A stretch of 64,000 nucleotides of DNA from JAFAGX01 sp035623255 (GTDB lineage Bacteria; Acidobacteriota; Terriglobia; Terriglobales; Acidobacteriaceae). Positions 27,051-35,225 of this stretch are shown here, in pieces. Under the pieces are notes generated by a model that was given only the letters and a program-made list of their open reading frames with translations, did not search any database and was not told the origin of the DNA. The stretch lies in assembly GCA_035623255.1 (NCBI GenBank), contig DASPTU010000125.1:141701-205700 (forward strand). The letters are read 5' to 3'. The number at the start of each line of letters is the position of its first letter. Positions within the stretch are counted from its first letter, which is position 1. A program made the position numbers and the translations under genes.

Positions 27051-27229
27051 CACAAAGTCACAAAGAGGCAATCGAAACTTGGCAATTGTCAATTTCAGAT
27101 GACAATTTGATCCTGACGGCTTGGAATACTGGAAGCTGTATACGCGAACGGCGCTTCAGAAGAGTATTGTCGTCCGGCACTGCTGATTATGCAGCCCTGA
27201 ATATCATCCTTCTGCAACAGGAGGAAAAT

Positions 27230-27919
27230 GTGAAACGGTTTTCTGTCCCGGAATTCCTGGACAGCGATGCGGGTACAACTTGCGAAGTGCGGACTGCGTT
27301 AACAGACCTGCAGCGCATCAACCGTTGGTTCGGCGGCACTGCGACGACTCTAGCCATGCTGGAACGGGTCCTCGATTGTACGAACAAGCACGATCTGTCT
27401 TTTCTGGAGGTGGCCTCGGGCACGGCAGAAGTCCCGGAGATAGCTGCAGGCACTGCATCCAGGCGCGGTATTGTCCTCCGCACCTTCCGTGTGGACCGCG
27501 CGGCCTCGCACCTGACGAATGGCAGCAGAAAAGCGCACGACGCAATTGTCGCAGACGCGCTGCATTTGCCGTTCGCTGACCGGAGCATTGACCTGGTCAG
27601 TTGCGGCTTGTTTGCCCATCACCTCGACCCGCAGCAACTGATGCGATTTGGGAAGGAAGCATTGCGGGTTGCGCGTGTCGCGTTGCTGGTCAACGACTTG
27701 GTACGAAACCCCGCACACTGGGCGGCGGCATGGATAGGACGACCGCTGTGGCGCAGCCGACTGACGCGCCACGATAGTGTTGTATCCGTCCGCAGTTCCT
27801 ACACGCCTGGAGAACTTCGCTCGTTGCTGCAGCAGGCTGGTGCCGCGGAGGTCGAGATTAGTCGGCATTACTTCTTCCGCATGGGCGCAATTGTCTGGTC
27901 GACACCAGCAACGAGTTGA
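27230..27919 (+). CDS. UbiE-like SAM methyltransferase
   Basis: About 229 residues starting at GTG 27230, with AGGAGG 7-8 bases upstream. A longer open frame reaches back to 27086 but lacks that site. The fold is a Rossmann methyltransferase: a motif-I variant LEVASGTAEVP (in place of LDVGTGTG), VDRAASHL, AIVADALHLPFADRSIDLVSCGLFAHHL and the C-terminal lobe. The arrangement resembles UbiE and methyltransferases of polyketide clusters. The gap to the P450 gene is 42 bases on the same strand, so they are probably one transcript. Confidence 0.75.
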   Translation: MKRFSVPEFLDSDAGTTCEVRTALTDLQRINRWFGGTATTLAMLERVLDCTNKHDLSFLEVASGTAEVPEIAAGTASRRGIVLRTFRVDRAASHLTNGSRKAHDAIVADALHLPFADRSIDLVSCGLFAHHLDPQQLMRFGKEALRVARVALLVNDLVRNPAHWAAAWIGRPLWRSRLTRHDSVVSVRSSYTPGELRSLLQQAGAAEVEISRHYFFRMGAIVWSTPATS

Positions 27920-27961
27920 CGTCACCCCAAAAAGTCGGCAGAATGTCTCGATTTTCGGAGA

Positions 27962-29371
27962 ATGAACGTGGAGATCACGTTCCCCCCGTGCATGGCCCAA
28001 CCCTCGCCCATCCCTGCCGCTCACCCCAGCAAACCGCCCGGACCTCACGGTAATCTGTTGACCGGCAATTTCCGCGAGTTGCGCCAGGACGCACTAAGCT
28101 TTCTGACCCGATGCGCTCAGGAATATGGAGACATCGTGCGCTACCGCCTGGTCACATTTTACGGTTATCTGCTCAACCACCCGGACTACGTCGAGGAGGT
28201 GCTCGTTAATAACAGTAAAAACTTCATCAAGGGACGGGGGCTGCGCGCAAATCGCGCTCTGTTTGGCGAAGGGTTGTTGACCAGCGAGGGCGAAGTCTGG
28301 TTGGAGAAGCGCCGCATCGCGCAACCCGCGTTTCATCCGCGGCGAATTGACGAGTATGGACAGCTGATATTGCCGCACGTCACGACTGCTCTGAGTGGTT
28401 GGCGCGACGGAACAGAACGGGACATTGCGGCTGACATGATGAGCGTCACGTTGCAAATCGCTGCCAAGGCGTTTTTCGGCGCAGACCTCGCCGATCAAAT
28501 TCCCGGTTTCCAACTGGCGTTCGAGGAGATTTCTCGCCAGAACGCCGGCCGTACTCGCCTGTTCCACCTCCCGGATATGATCCCCACGCCCGCCAACGTT
28601 CGATACAACCGCGCAGTCCACACCCTCGATTCCGTTGTCTACCGCATCATTCGGTGCCGCCGTGCCCAGAGGCGACATAATGACGATCTCCTCTCCATGC
28701 TGCTGCAGGCTCACGACGAGGCGGGAGGACGGACCAGTGAGCGGCAGTTGCGAGATGACGCCATGACTTTCTTGCTCGCCGGACACGAGACCACTGCTTT
28801 AACCCTCTCCTGGGCCTGGTACTTGCTGGCACAAAATCCCCAAGCCGAACTGCAATTGGTGGAGGAACTCAAGCGCGTGTTGGCGGGACGCATGCCCGCT
28901 GTGCAGGACCTTGCATACCTGCCCTACACTGAGGCGGTTATCAAGGAGACGATGCGCCTCTATCCGCCCGCCTGGCTTATGGTTCGCCAATCTGTAAACG
29001 ACTGCCGCATAGGTTGTTATCGCATTCCGGCTGGATCTTCTGTCGTCTTTAGCCAGTGGGTTTTGCACCGTGATCCTCGGTACTTCGAAGCTCCGCAAGC
29101 ATTTCGCCCGGAGCGCTGGCTGGACGGATTGGAAAAAAGATTGCCCCGCTTTGCTTACTTCCCATTTGGCGGCGGTCCCCGGTTATGCATCGGCGCGCCA
29201 TTTGCCCTCATGGAAGCTTGCCTGTTGCTGGCCGCCATTGCATCGCAATTCCATTTCGATCTTCTCCCGTGGCCGGTCGTGCCCATGGCAGCTATCACGT
29301 TGAGACCGAAATTTGGCATCAGAGTTCGTTTGTCCAGGCGGCAGCCAACAAATTCTTTGCGAACCAACTAG
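27962..29371 (+). CDS. Cytochrome P450
   Basis: A 469-residue P450 without a membrane anchor. Motifs: I-helix LAGHETTALTLSW (the acid-alcohol pair is E-T), K-helix EXXR as ETMR, the PERW segment, and the heme-binding FPFGGGPRLCIG with cysteine ligand. It is of the bacterial CYP102/CYP4-like long-chain type by motif spacing, so a fatty-acid or polyketide-chain substrate is plausible. It lies between the methyltransferase and the halogenase-like gene on the same strand. Confidence 0.92.
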   Translation: MNVEITFPPCMAQPSPIPAAHPSKPPGPHGNLLTGNFRELRQDALSFLTRCAQEYGDIVRYRLVTFYGYLLNHPDYVEEVLVNNSKNFIKGRGLRANRALFGEGLLTSEGEVWLEKRRIAQPAFHPRRIDEYGQLILPHVTTALSGWRDGTERDIAADMMSVTLQIAAKAFFGADLADQIPGFQLAFEEISRQNAGRTRLFHLPDMIPTPANVRYNRAVHTLDSVVYRIIRCRRAQRRHNDDLLSMLLQAHDEAGGRTSERQLRDDAMTFLLAGHETTALTLSWAWYLLAQNPQAELQLVEELKRVLAGRMPAVQDLAYLPYTEAVIKETMRLYPPAWLMVRQSVNDCRIGCYRIPAGSSVVFSQWVLHRDPRYFEAPQAFRPERWLDGLEKRLPRFAYFPFGGGPRLCIGAPFALMEACLLLAAIASQFHFDLLPWPVVPMAAITLRPKFGIRVRLSRRQPTNSLRTN

Positions 29372-29428
29372 GCTACGAGATTAGAATCTGTGCTTCGGCC
29401 GCAATAACGCGGTTGAGGGCTCAACGCA

Positions 29429-31126
29429 ATGGCTTGCGATATTTTGATTATGGGAGGTGGAGCTACCGGACAACTGGCGGCGGCTTACTTGCGCAAACGC
29501 TTTCCGGCTTTGAGCATTACAGTGGTAGAGGGCCCTGGCAAGAACCGTCCCATAGTCGGCGAGTCCTTCGTTGAGCTGACCATTGATTTCCTGCTCGAAC
29601 TCGGCCTCGGCGCCTACCTGGTCGAAGAGCATTATCCCAAATACGGGCTCACCTATTACCACAAACTCAATATTGAAAATCCGGCGGACCGCACCTACTT
29701 CGTCGACGAGGCCCCCACGGTACCGCCTCAGCTGTCGTTCCAGGTGAACCGCTTCACGTTTGACCGGGAAGTGCGCCGTCGCAACTGCCAGAATGGCGTG
29801 CAGATGGTGGCCGGCACGGTCGTGTCGGTCGAACTCGCTCAGGCCGGCGAACTGCATTGCATCACGGTGGAAGACGCGGCTCGTCAGAAGTCGGCCTTAC
29901 ACGCCCGATGGTTGATCGATGCCACTGGACGCAATCGCGTCCTCGCTAAGTCGCTGCACCTTCAGCAAACCGTCAAAGAGCAGAAGAACGTTTTCTGGTT
30001 TCGTTTGGCCAACTTTGATGCCGACATCATGGGACGCATCCATGCGTTGAAGAAAGAGAACCGCGCTTTCGTTCCCTACTTCGCAACCCATCACTTCTTT
30101 GGCAAGGGCAATTGGATCTGGTGTATTCCCATGCGCTCTCCGGAGGCGCGCTCATTCATCAGCATCGGCATTACCTACCGTACCGACCAGTACCCGTATG
30201 GCGAACCCCGCAACCTGGAGCAGTTCTTGGAGTGCGTAGGGCAGGAGCACCAGGTCATCGTCGAGCTTGTGCGAAGTGGCACCGTCGTAGACTCGAATTT
30301 CTATCGCTCCTACATGTGGGAGTGCCGACAGCGATATTCACCCGATCGCTGGTACATTCTGGGCGATGCCGGCGATACGGTGGACCCGCTCTACAGCGTC
30401 GGTATGGCGCTGGCATCGATGCAGATCCGCCAAATCGGCGCCATCGTCGAACGTGACCTCGCCGGCCGGGACATCGCTGACTTTACTCGCGACCTCGACA
30501 CTGTCATTGCCACTTTTCAGCGCAGTGTGACTCGTGATACCACCCGCCTCTACGAGTGCATGGGTGACCCGTATCAGTGCCACTTGCGGGTTCACCTGGT
30601 CGTCAGCAAGCTTTTTCATTTCGCCGTCCCGCTGCTGATCAACGGCTATGCCTGGGACCCGCTGGGAGCTAAGCTCATCAACCGCTTCGCCAGCCTGCAA
30701 AGGCTTGAAGACGACTCCCGCCTGTTCCACGACTTGATTCGGAAAGTTGCCCAGGATCCTGAGAACTGCCGGCCGGAAAACTTCATCAAGGTGCAGTCCT
30801 CGGATTCCATGAATTACAAATTTCTGGAGTGCCACCGCGAGCAGGACATTCCCGATTCCTTGGCGCAACTTCTCTTTTCGCTGGCTCGGTTGCGGCTTGG
30901 TCTACTGTTAAAACTCCGATCGCGGGCCTTGACGCAGTGGCCGCAGCATCGCGCGCTCGTCCTTGATGTTGTTCGCGGGCTGGTGCTAAAGGGGTTGTTC
31001 TCAGGCGTCAAATTTCGCGAAAGCCGCCTGGTACGCCGATTCGTTGCCGGAGCTGAGGCCCAGCCCGGCCCGGCACCGGCGGTTGCTGCTGCCTCCACCC
31101 AGCCGGTCAAAACTCCATTGACTTGA
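29429..31126 (+). CDS. Flavin-dependent halogenase-like oxidoreductase
   Basis: A 565-residue FAD enzyme. The dinucleotide motif GGGATG is at residues 9-14, GES follows at 44-46, and Lys71 in PKYG is aligned with the active-site lysine of PltA-type enzymes. W-I-W-C-I-P near 229-234 matches the WxWxIP signature of flavin halogenases. GDAGDTVDPLYSVG corresponds to the FxPxSxG region, with Tyr in place of Phe. These features support halogenation of an aromatic or carrier-bound substrate, but non-halogenating relatives exist. The C-terminal extension of about 180 residues resembles that of CmlS-type enzymes. Its 3' end overlaps the opposite tolC-like gene by 20 bases. Confidence 0.8.
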   Translation: MACDILIMGGGATGQLAAAYLRKRFPALSITVVEGPGKNRPIVGESFVELTIDFLLELGLGAYLVEEHYPKYGLTYYHKLNIENPADRTYFVDEAPTVPPQLSFQVNRFTFDREVRRRNCQNGVQMVAGTVVSVELAQAGELHCITVEDAARQKSALHARWLIDATGRNRVLAKSLHLQQTVKEQKNVFWFRLANFDADIMGRIHALKKENRAFVPYFATHHFFGKGNWIWCIPMRSPEARSFISIGITYRTDQYPYGEPRNLEQFLECVGQEHQVIVELVRSGTVVDSNFYRSYMWECRQRYSPDRWYILGDAGDTVDPLYSVGMALASMQIRQIGAIVERDLAGRDIADFTRDLDTVIATFQRSVTRDTTRLYECMGDPYQCHLRVHLVVSKLFHFAVPLLINGYAWDPLGAKLINRFASLQRLEDDSRLFHDLIRKVAQDPENCRPENFIKVQSSDSMNYKFLECHREQDIPDSLAQLLFSLARLRLGLLLKLRSRALTQWPQHRALVLDVVRGLVLKGLFSGVKFRESRLVRRFVAGAEAQPGPAPAVAAASTQPVKTPLT

Positions 31127-32441
31127 TCGTGCCCGTCGCCTGGGCAAAGTCAATATTGGCTTCGGTGCAGTTGAACTCTGCGGCGACACGGTCGTTGAGC
31201 GCGTTTTCTACTCGTGTCTCCGCGTCCAGCACGTCCAGACTTGTCGCCAAGCCTGCGTCATACCGGCGACGTGCGCGGCCCAGCTCGTCCTGCGCCAGGC
31301 CCACCGCGCGTTCCGCCACCTGCAGCTGGCTCTGGGCAGAGGCCAGGCTGGCCAGCGCCTGGCGGACCTCCAGTTCTACCTGGTTCTTCAAATCTCGCTG
31401 CCGGATCTCCTCCTGTCGCAACAAGGCATTTGCCTGCCCGCGTTCGGCATCGATCCTGCCGCCATCAAACAACGGCACCCGTAATGATGCCCCGGCGGTG
31501 TGAGTGACGATGCCGCTGAGCAAACCGTAATCGGCAAAGCCGACCAGCGACGGGAGACGTTCCGCCCGCGCGGCACTTTGACCAAGGTGCGCGCCCTCCA
31601 TTCGGCGCCGCTCGGCCAGGAACTCCGGTCGCGAACGTAATGCCACTTCCATCGCCTCCGCCGGCGTTGACAGCTGCGCTGGAACGCTGCCCAGTTTTCC
31701 TCCCAGATGCAAGCTGGTGTTCCAATCAATATTCAGCGCTTTGATGAGTTCCAGGTTTGCCCGGATGAGCACCGTTTGCGCTGCCAGCAGGCGCTGCTGG
31801 TTGCGCGACATGCTCAACTCGGCGCGCGTCACATCCAGCGCAGTGGCCTCACCGGCGTTTTGCCGGCGACCGGCTTGGTCGCGCAGTTCTTGCGCGAGAG
31901 CTACGTTTGCCTGCGCATTGGCGACGTCCGCCTCTGCGCGCAACGAGGCTGCGTAGAGCCGGGCCACCGTGGCCGCAACTTGCTCGCCCACACTCTGCGT
32001 GTCCGCCTCCGCTGCGTGTACGTCGGCGTGCGCAGCCTGGGAATGCCGAATAGTACTCACGTTCAGCAAATTCTGCGTGAAATGCAGGCGTGCGTCGAAT
32101 GTGTTGAAAGGCCCCACCTCGGTGGGAATCGTAAATCCCGATCCCGGAGGCGTGCTGAAACGGATTCCCAGCGCGTGAAGGTTGATGGTCTGGTCTTGCT
32201 CCGTCACACTCCCGTCAAAGTTGGGTAGTAGCCCGGAGCGAGCCTCCGCGTACCGGAAATGCGAGACATTCACCGATTCCTGCGCCAGCCGGACATCGGT
32301 ATTGCCGTTCTTGGATAGCGCGATCTCGATGGCTTTCTGGAGGTTAAGCTCCAACGCCCGGTCCGGTCCACCAGCCGTTTGCCCTTGGCAAACGCTTAGG
32401 GATAGCAATGCCATCCCCCACATGATCCTGAAATTTGCCAT
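31107..32441 (-). CDS. TolC-family outer-membrane channel protein
   Basis: A 444-residue protein with a signal peptide (ending VCQGQ). It shows the internal duplication of TolC proteins: two similar long coiled-coil halves beginning near LQKAIEIALSKN and AMEVALRSRPEFLAERRRM, with YDAGLATSLDVLDAETRVENA near the end. The family forms the outer-membrane channel of tripartite pumps. It is divergent from the AMIN-HlyD adaptor with a 184-base shared promoter region, so it probably serves that exporter. Confidence 0.88.
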   Translation of the reverse strand: MANFRIMWGMALLSLSVCQGQTAGGPDRALELNLQKAIEIALSKNGNTDVRLAQESVNVSHFRYAEARSGLLPNFDGSVTEQDQTINLHALGIRFSTPPGSGFTIPTEVGPFNTFDARLHFTQNLLNVSTIRHSQAAHADVHAAEADTQSVGEQVAATVARLYAASLRAEADVANAQANVALAQELRDQAGRRQNAGEATALDVTRAELSMSRNQQRLLAAQTVLIRANLELIKALNIDWNTSLHLGGKLGSVPAQLSTPAEAMEVALRSRPEFLAERRRMEGAHLGQSAARAERLPSLVGFADYGLLSGIVTHTAGASLRVPLFDGGRIDAERGQANALLRQEEIRQRDLKNQVELEVRQALASLASAQSQLQVAERAVGLAQDELGRARRRYDAGLATSLDVLDAETRVENALNDRVAAEFNCTEANIDFAQATGTIKSMEF

Positions 32442-32475
32442 AGTCTGCCCTCAAGACATGGTGTAATATACTCCC

Positions 32476-32486
32476 CCGATTATCGG
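32476..32486. promoter_or_regulatory. Small palindrome in divergent promoter region
   Basis: CCGAT-T-ATCGG is a perfect 11-base palindrome in the gap between the tolC-like gene and the adaptor gene. A possible operator; no matching regulator is known here. Confidence 0.3.
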
Positions 32487-32625
32487 ATGGGGATTTTGTT
32501 GTCAGTTTCTCCCCCGACCCGCCGATACACCGTGACATGCCGTCGTGGCGTTTCCGATCAGCCGTGATTGTCGCGTGCTGAACGACGGCCGTCAAACGCT
32601 GACTAGAAATTCGCGAGGGCGAACC

Positions 32626-34065
32626 ATGATGCGCACACAAGTGGCAATCGTTCCCGTGCTGCTGGTTTGCTTTTCCATCGCTCGGGCGGTTGGCCCGTCG
32701 GAGCGCTCCAGCCAGGCACAGCTCACTGACGTGCAGGTGCTTGATGACGCTCAAGCCCTGCAGTTGACGTTTAGTTCCGCACAGCACGGAGCACCTCAGC
32801 CCGCTACGCTCCGCCATCCAGATCGCTTGGTCATCGATCTTCCGCAGACTGTGGTGCTGGAGCCGCGCCGTCTCCTGGTGTCCAGCCATGGCATGAAAGC
32901 GGTGCGAGTCGCGCAGCTCTCGTTGCGTCCGCAGGTGGCCCGCGTAGTCGTGGATTTGACCGCTCCTCTCACGTTTCAATTGCTGCCTCAGGGCGATCGC
33001 CTGCTGATCAAGCTCTCTCCCGAGCAGTCGCAGAAAATCGATGCGTCTGCTTCGGCAGGCCACCAGCCCAGTCCAGAGTCGTTCTCGCTGTCCCTGGTTC
33101 CGGCGGTCGCCGCGGCTTCAGTCAAGCCGACCCGCACCACGGCGACGCCGCCTACCAATGGGGTGGGTTGTTTGGGCCGCATTGAACCAGAAGATGGTGT
33201 CCTGCAAGTCAACGGCGGTTACCTGGAGGGGCGTCCCCAGCGCGTGCGCGAATTAAGAGTGAAAGAAAACGAATTTGTGCATGCTGGCCAGCTCTTGGCC
33301 GTCCTCGATGGCAAAGATCAGCTCGAAACCGCGGTGCAGCTGGCCGAGGCGCGCGTCGAGCTGGCGCGTTCCCGCCTGGCCCAGGTGAACGCGGGTGCCA
33401 GTGCCTCCGAGATCGCTGCCCAGCAAGCTCAGGTCGAGGAAATCAAAGCCGACCTGCAAAATGCGCGCTCCGAGTACAAGCGATATCAGGAGCTTCGGCA
33501 GAACACGGATGTGTCGCCCGCAGAACTGGACGCGCGTAGCTTGGCGGTGAAAACCGCGGAACAGAAGCTGGCGCAAGCGCAGGAGCGTCTTAAGGCCATT
33601 TCCGAGGTCCGCCCCACCAATGTAGCCGTGGCCGAATCTGAGCTCCGCGTCGCCCAGGCCGAGGCTGACCATGCCACAGCCAAGCTCAGGACCGCCCTCG
33701 TCTATTCTCCGGTGAACGGTCGGGTATTGACGATTCACGCCTACCCAGGCGAAGAACTCGGTCCTGCGGGCCTGCTCGATCTTGGCAAGACCGACAACAT
33801 GTACGTGCGCGCCGAGGTCTACGAAGACGATATTTCTCGCGTGCATACTGGCCAACAGGCTTATATCACCAGCGACCTGTTCCCAGGCCAGATCTCAGGT
33901 GTGGTGGACAGAGTCGGCAGCACCATTTCGAAGAACAACGTCCTCCCGCTTGATCCCGTCTCTTTCGCAGATGCTCGCGTATTCAACGTCCGTATCCACC
34001 TGGATCGCGCCAGCGATGTGGCCAACTTCATCCATGCCAAGGTCAATGTGGTGATACGCCCATGA
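32626..34065 (+). CDS. AMIN-domain fused HlyD/DevB-type membrane fusion protein
   Basis: A 479-residue periplasmic adaptor. Signal peptide (residues 1-22) is followed by an AMIN-type domain at about 33-130, with landmarks DRLVIDLPQTVV, ARVVVDLTAPLTF and GDRLLIKLSP. AMIN domains of AmiC and PilQ bind peptidoglycan. From about 180 the DevB-like fusion protein begins: GRIEPEDGVL, lipoyl VRELRVKENEFVHAGQLLAVLDGKD, coiled-coil, second lipoyl LVYSPVNGRVLTI, beta-barrel. The start ATG 32626 is the second half of a longer frame. DevB links inner and outer membrane in glycolipid export. It overlaps the devC-like gene by 4 bases. Confidence 0.85.
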   Translation: MMRTQVAIVPVLLVCFSIARAVGPSERSSQAQLTDVQVLDDAQALQLTFSSAQHGAPQPATLRHPDRLVIDLPQTVVLEPRRLLVSSHGMKAVRVAQLSLRPQVARVVVDLTAPLTFQLLPQGDRLLIKLSPEQSQKIDASASAGHQPSPESFSLSLVPAVAAASVKPTRTTATPPTNGVGCLGRIEPEDGVLQVNGGYLEGRPQRVRELRVKENEFVHAGQLLAVLDGKDQLETAVQLAEARVELARSRLAQVNAGASASEIAAQQAQVEEIKADLQNARSEYKRYQELRQNTDVSPAELDARSLAVKTAEQKLAQAQERLKAISEVRPTNVAVAESELRVAQAEADHATAKLRTALVYSPVNGRVLTIHAYPGEELGPAGLLDLGKTDNMYVRAEVYEDDISRVHTGQQAYITSDLFPGQISGVVDRVGSTISKNNVLPLDPVSFADARVFNVRIHLDRASDVANFIHAKVNVVIRP

Positions 34066-35216
34066 GTGCGCAGATCCCTTTGGCATGGCTGCAGCTTATC
34101 CGTATGAAAGGTCGGTTGATCGCAGCTGTGGCGGGCATCGCCTTCGCCGTCATCTTGGCTTTGGTACAGATGGCATTTCAGGACGCGCTCTACGTCAGTA
34201 TTACGCAGCTGTATTCCCACTTCACCGCCGACCTGGTGCTTATCAGCCCGCGCTACCAGTGCATCATTGCTCCGGATGATTTTCCCGAGCGACGGCTTTA
34301 TCAGTCGCTGGCAGTCGAAGGCGTGCAGTCGATTGCGGCCGTCTATATGGACATGGCGCAGTGGATTAACCCGATCAACCACTACGAGCGCCAGATCTTT
34401 GTGATCGGTTTTAAACCCGCGCCCGGAGTGCTGGACTTGCCATCAGTAAACCGGAACCTCGCGGAGATTGCGCAACCCGACAAAGTTTTATTTGACGAGG
34501 GCTCGCGCCCGGAATTCGGCCCCATCGGCAAGCTGTTTCGTCAGAACGGATCGGTCACATCCGAACTTTCCCATCGCCACGTGCAGGTCGTCGGCTTGTT
34601 CCAGGTGGGCGCCAGTTTTGCTAACGATGGCAACGTCATCACCAGCGACACAAATTTCCTGCGCATCGCTCCCTATCGGCAGCTCGGCATCGTGGACATT
34701 GGCCTCATCCGTGTTCAGCCGGGCACCGATATCGAAGCCGCTCGGAGTAAGCTGGCCGCCATGCTTCCGCGCGATGTCGTCGTGCTCACCAAGCAAGGCT
34801 TTCTCGATCGTGAAAAGAACTACTGGGCTTCGAGTATGCCCATCGGTTTCGTGCTGGGAGTATCGTTGGTCATGGGGTTGGTCGTCGGTGTCGTCATTGT
34901 TTACCAGATCCTTTACAGCGACGTGTCTGAGCACCTCTCCGAATTCGCCACCCTCAAGGCCATTGGCTACTCCGATCGTCGCCTGTTCTGGATCGTGGTG
35001 CAGGAGGCGCTCATTTTGGCGGTGCTGGGGTTCTTTCCGGGCCTGCTGATGGCATTGGGCGTCTACCAGATTGCTCGGTCTGCCACCGTGCTCCCGATTC
35101 AGATGACCACCGTCCGTCTTGTGGTCGTTTTTTTCCTGACGCTTGCGATGTGCGGCATTTCAGGATGTCTGGCAGTGCGTAAATTGCGCTCTGCCGATCC
35201 GGCCGAGATTTTCTAG
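34062..35216 (+). CDS. DevC-type ABC transporter permease
   Basis: A 384-residue inner-membrane permease. One N-terminal helix precedes a large periplasmic domain (about residues 40-270), and three helices follow, with FATLKAIGYSDRRLFWIVVQEALIL between. This is the MacB/DevC layout. The start MSAQIPLAWLQLIRMKGRLIAAVAGIAFAV is typical of DevC. The ATG overlaps the stop of the adaptor gene (ATGA). DevC and DevA energise export of glycolipids in heterocyst formation; here the cargo is unknown. Confidence 0.9.
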   Translation: MSAQIPLAWLQLIRMKGRLIAAVAGIAFAVILALVQMAFQDALYVSITQLYSHFTADLVLISPRYQCIIAPDDFPERRLYQSLAVEGVQSIAAVYMDMAQWINPINHYERQIFVIGFKPAPGVLDLPSVNRNLAEIAQPDKVLFDEGSRPEFGPIGKLFRQNGSVTSELSHRHVQVVGLFQVGASFANDGNVITSDTNFLRIAPYRQLGIVDIGLIRVQPGTDIEAARSKLAAMLPRDVVVLTKQGFLDREKNYWASSMPIGFVLGVSLVMGLVVGVVIVYQILYSDVSEHLSEFATLKAIGYSDRRLFWIVVQEALILAVLGFFPGLLMALGVYQIARSATVLPIQMTTVRLVVVFFLTLAMCGISGCLAVRKLRSADPAEIF

Positions 35217-35225
35217 GCTCTGAGT

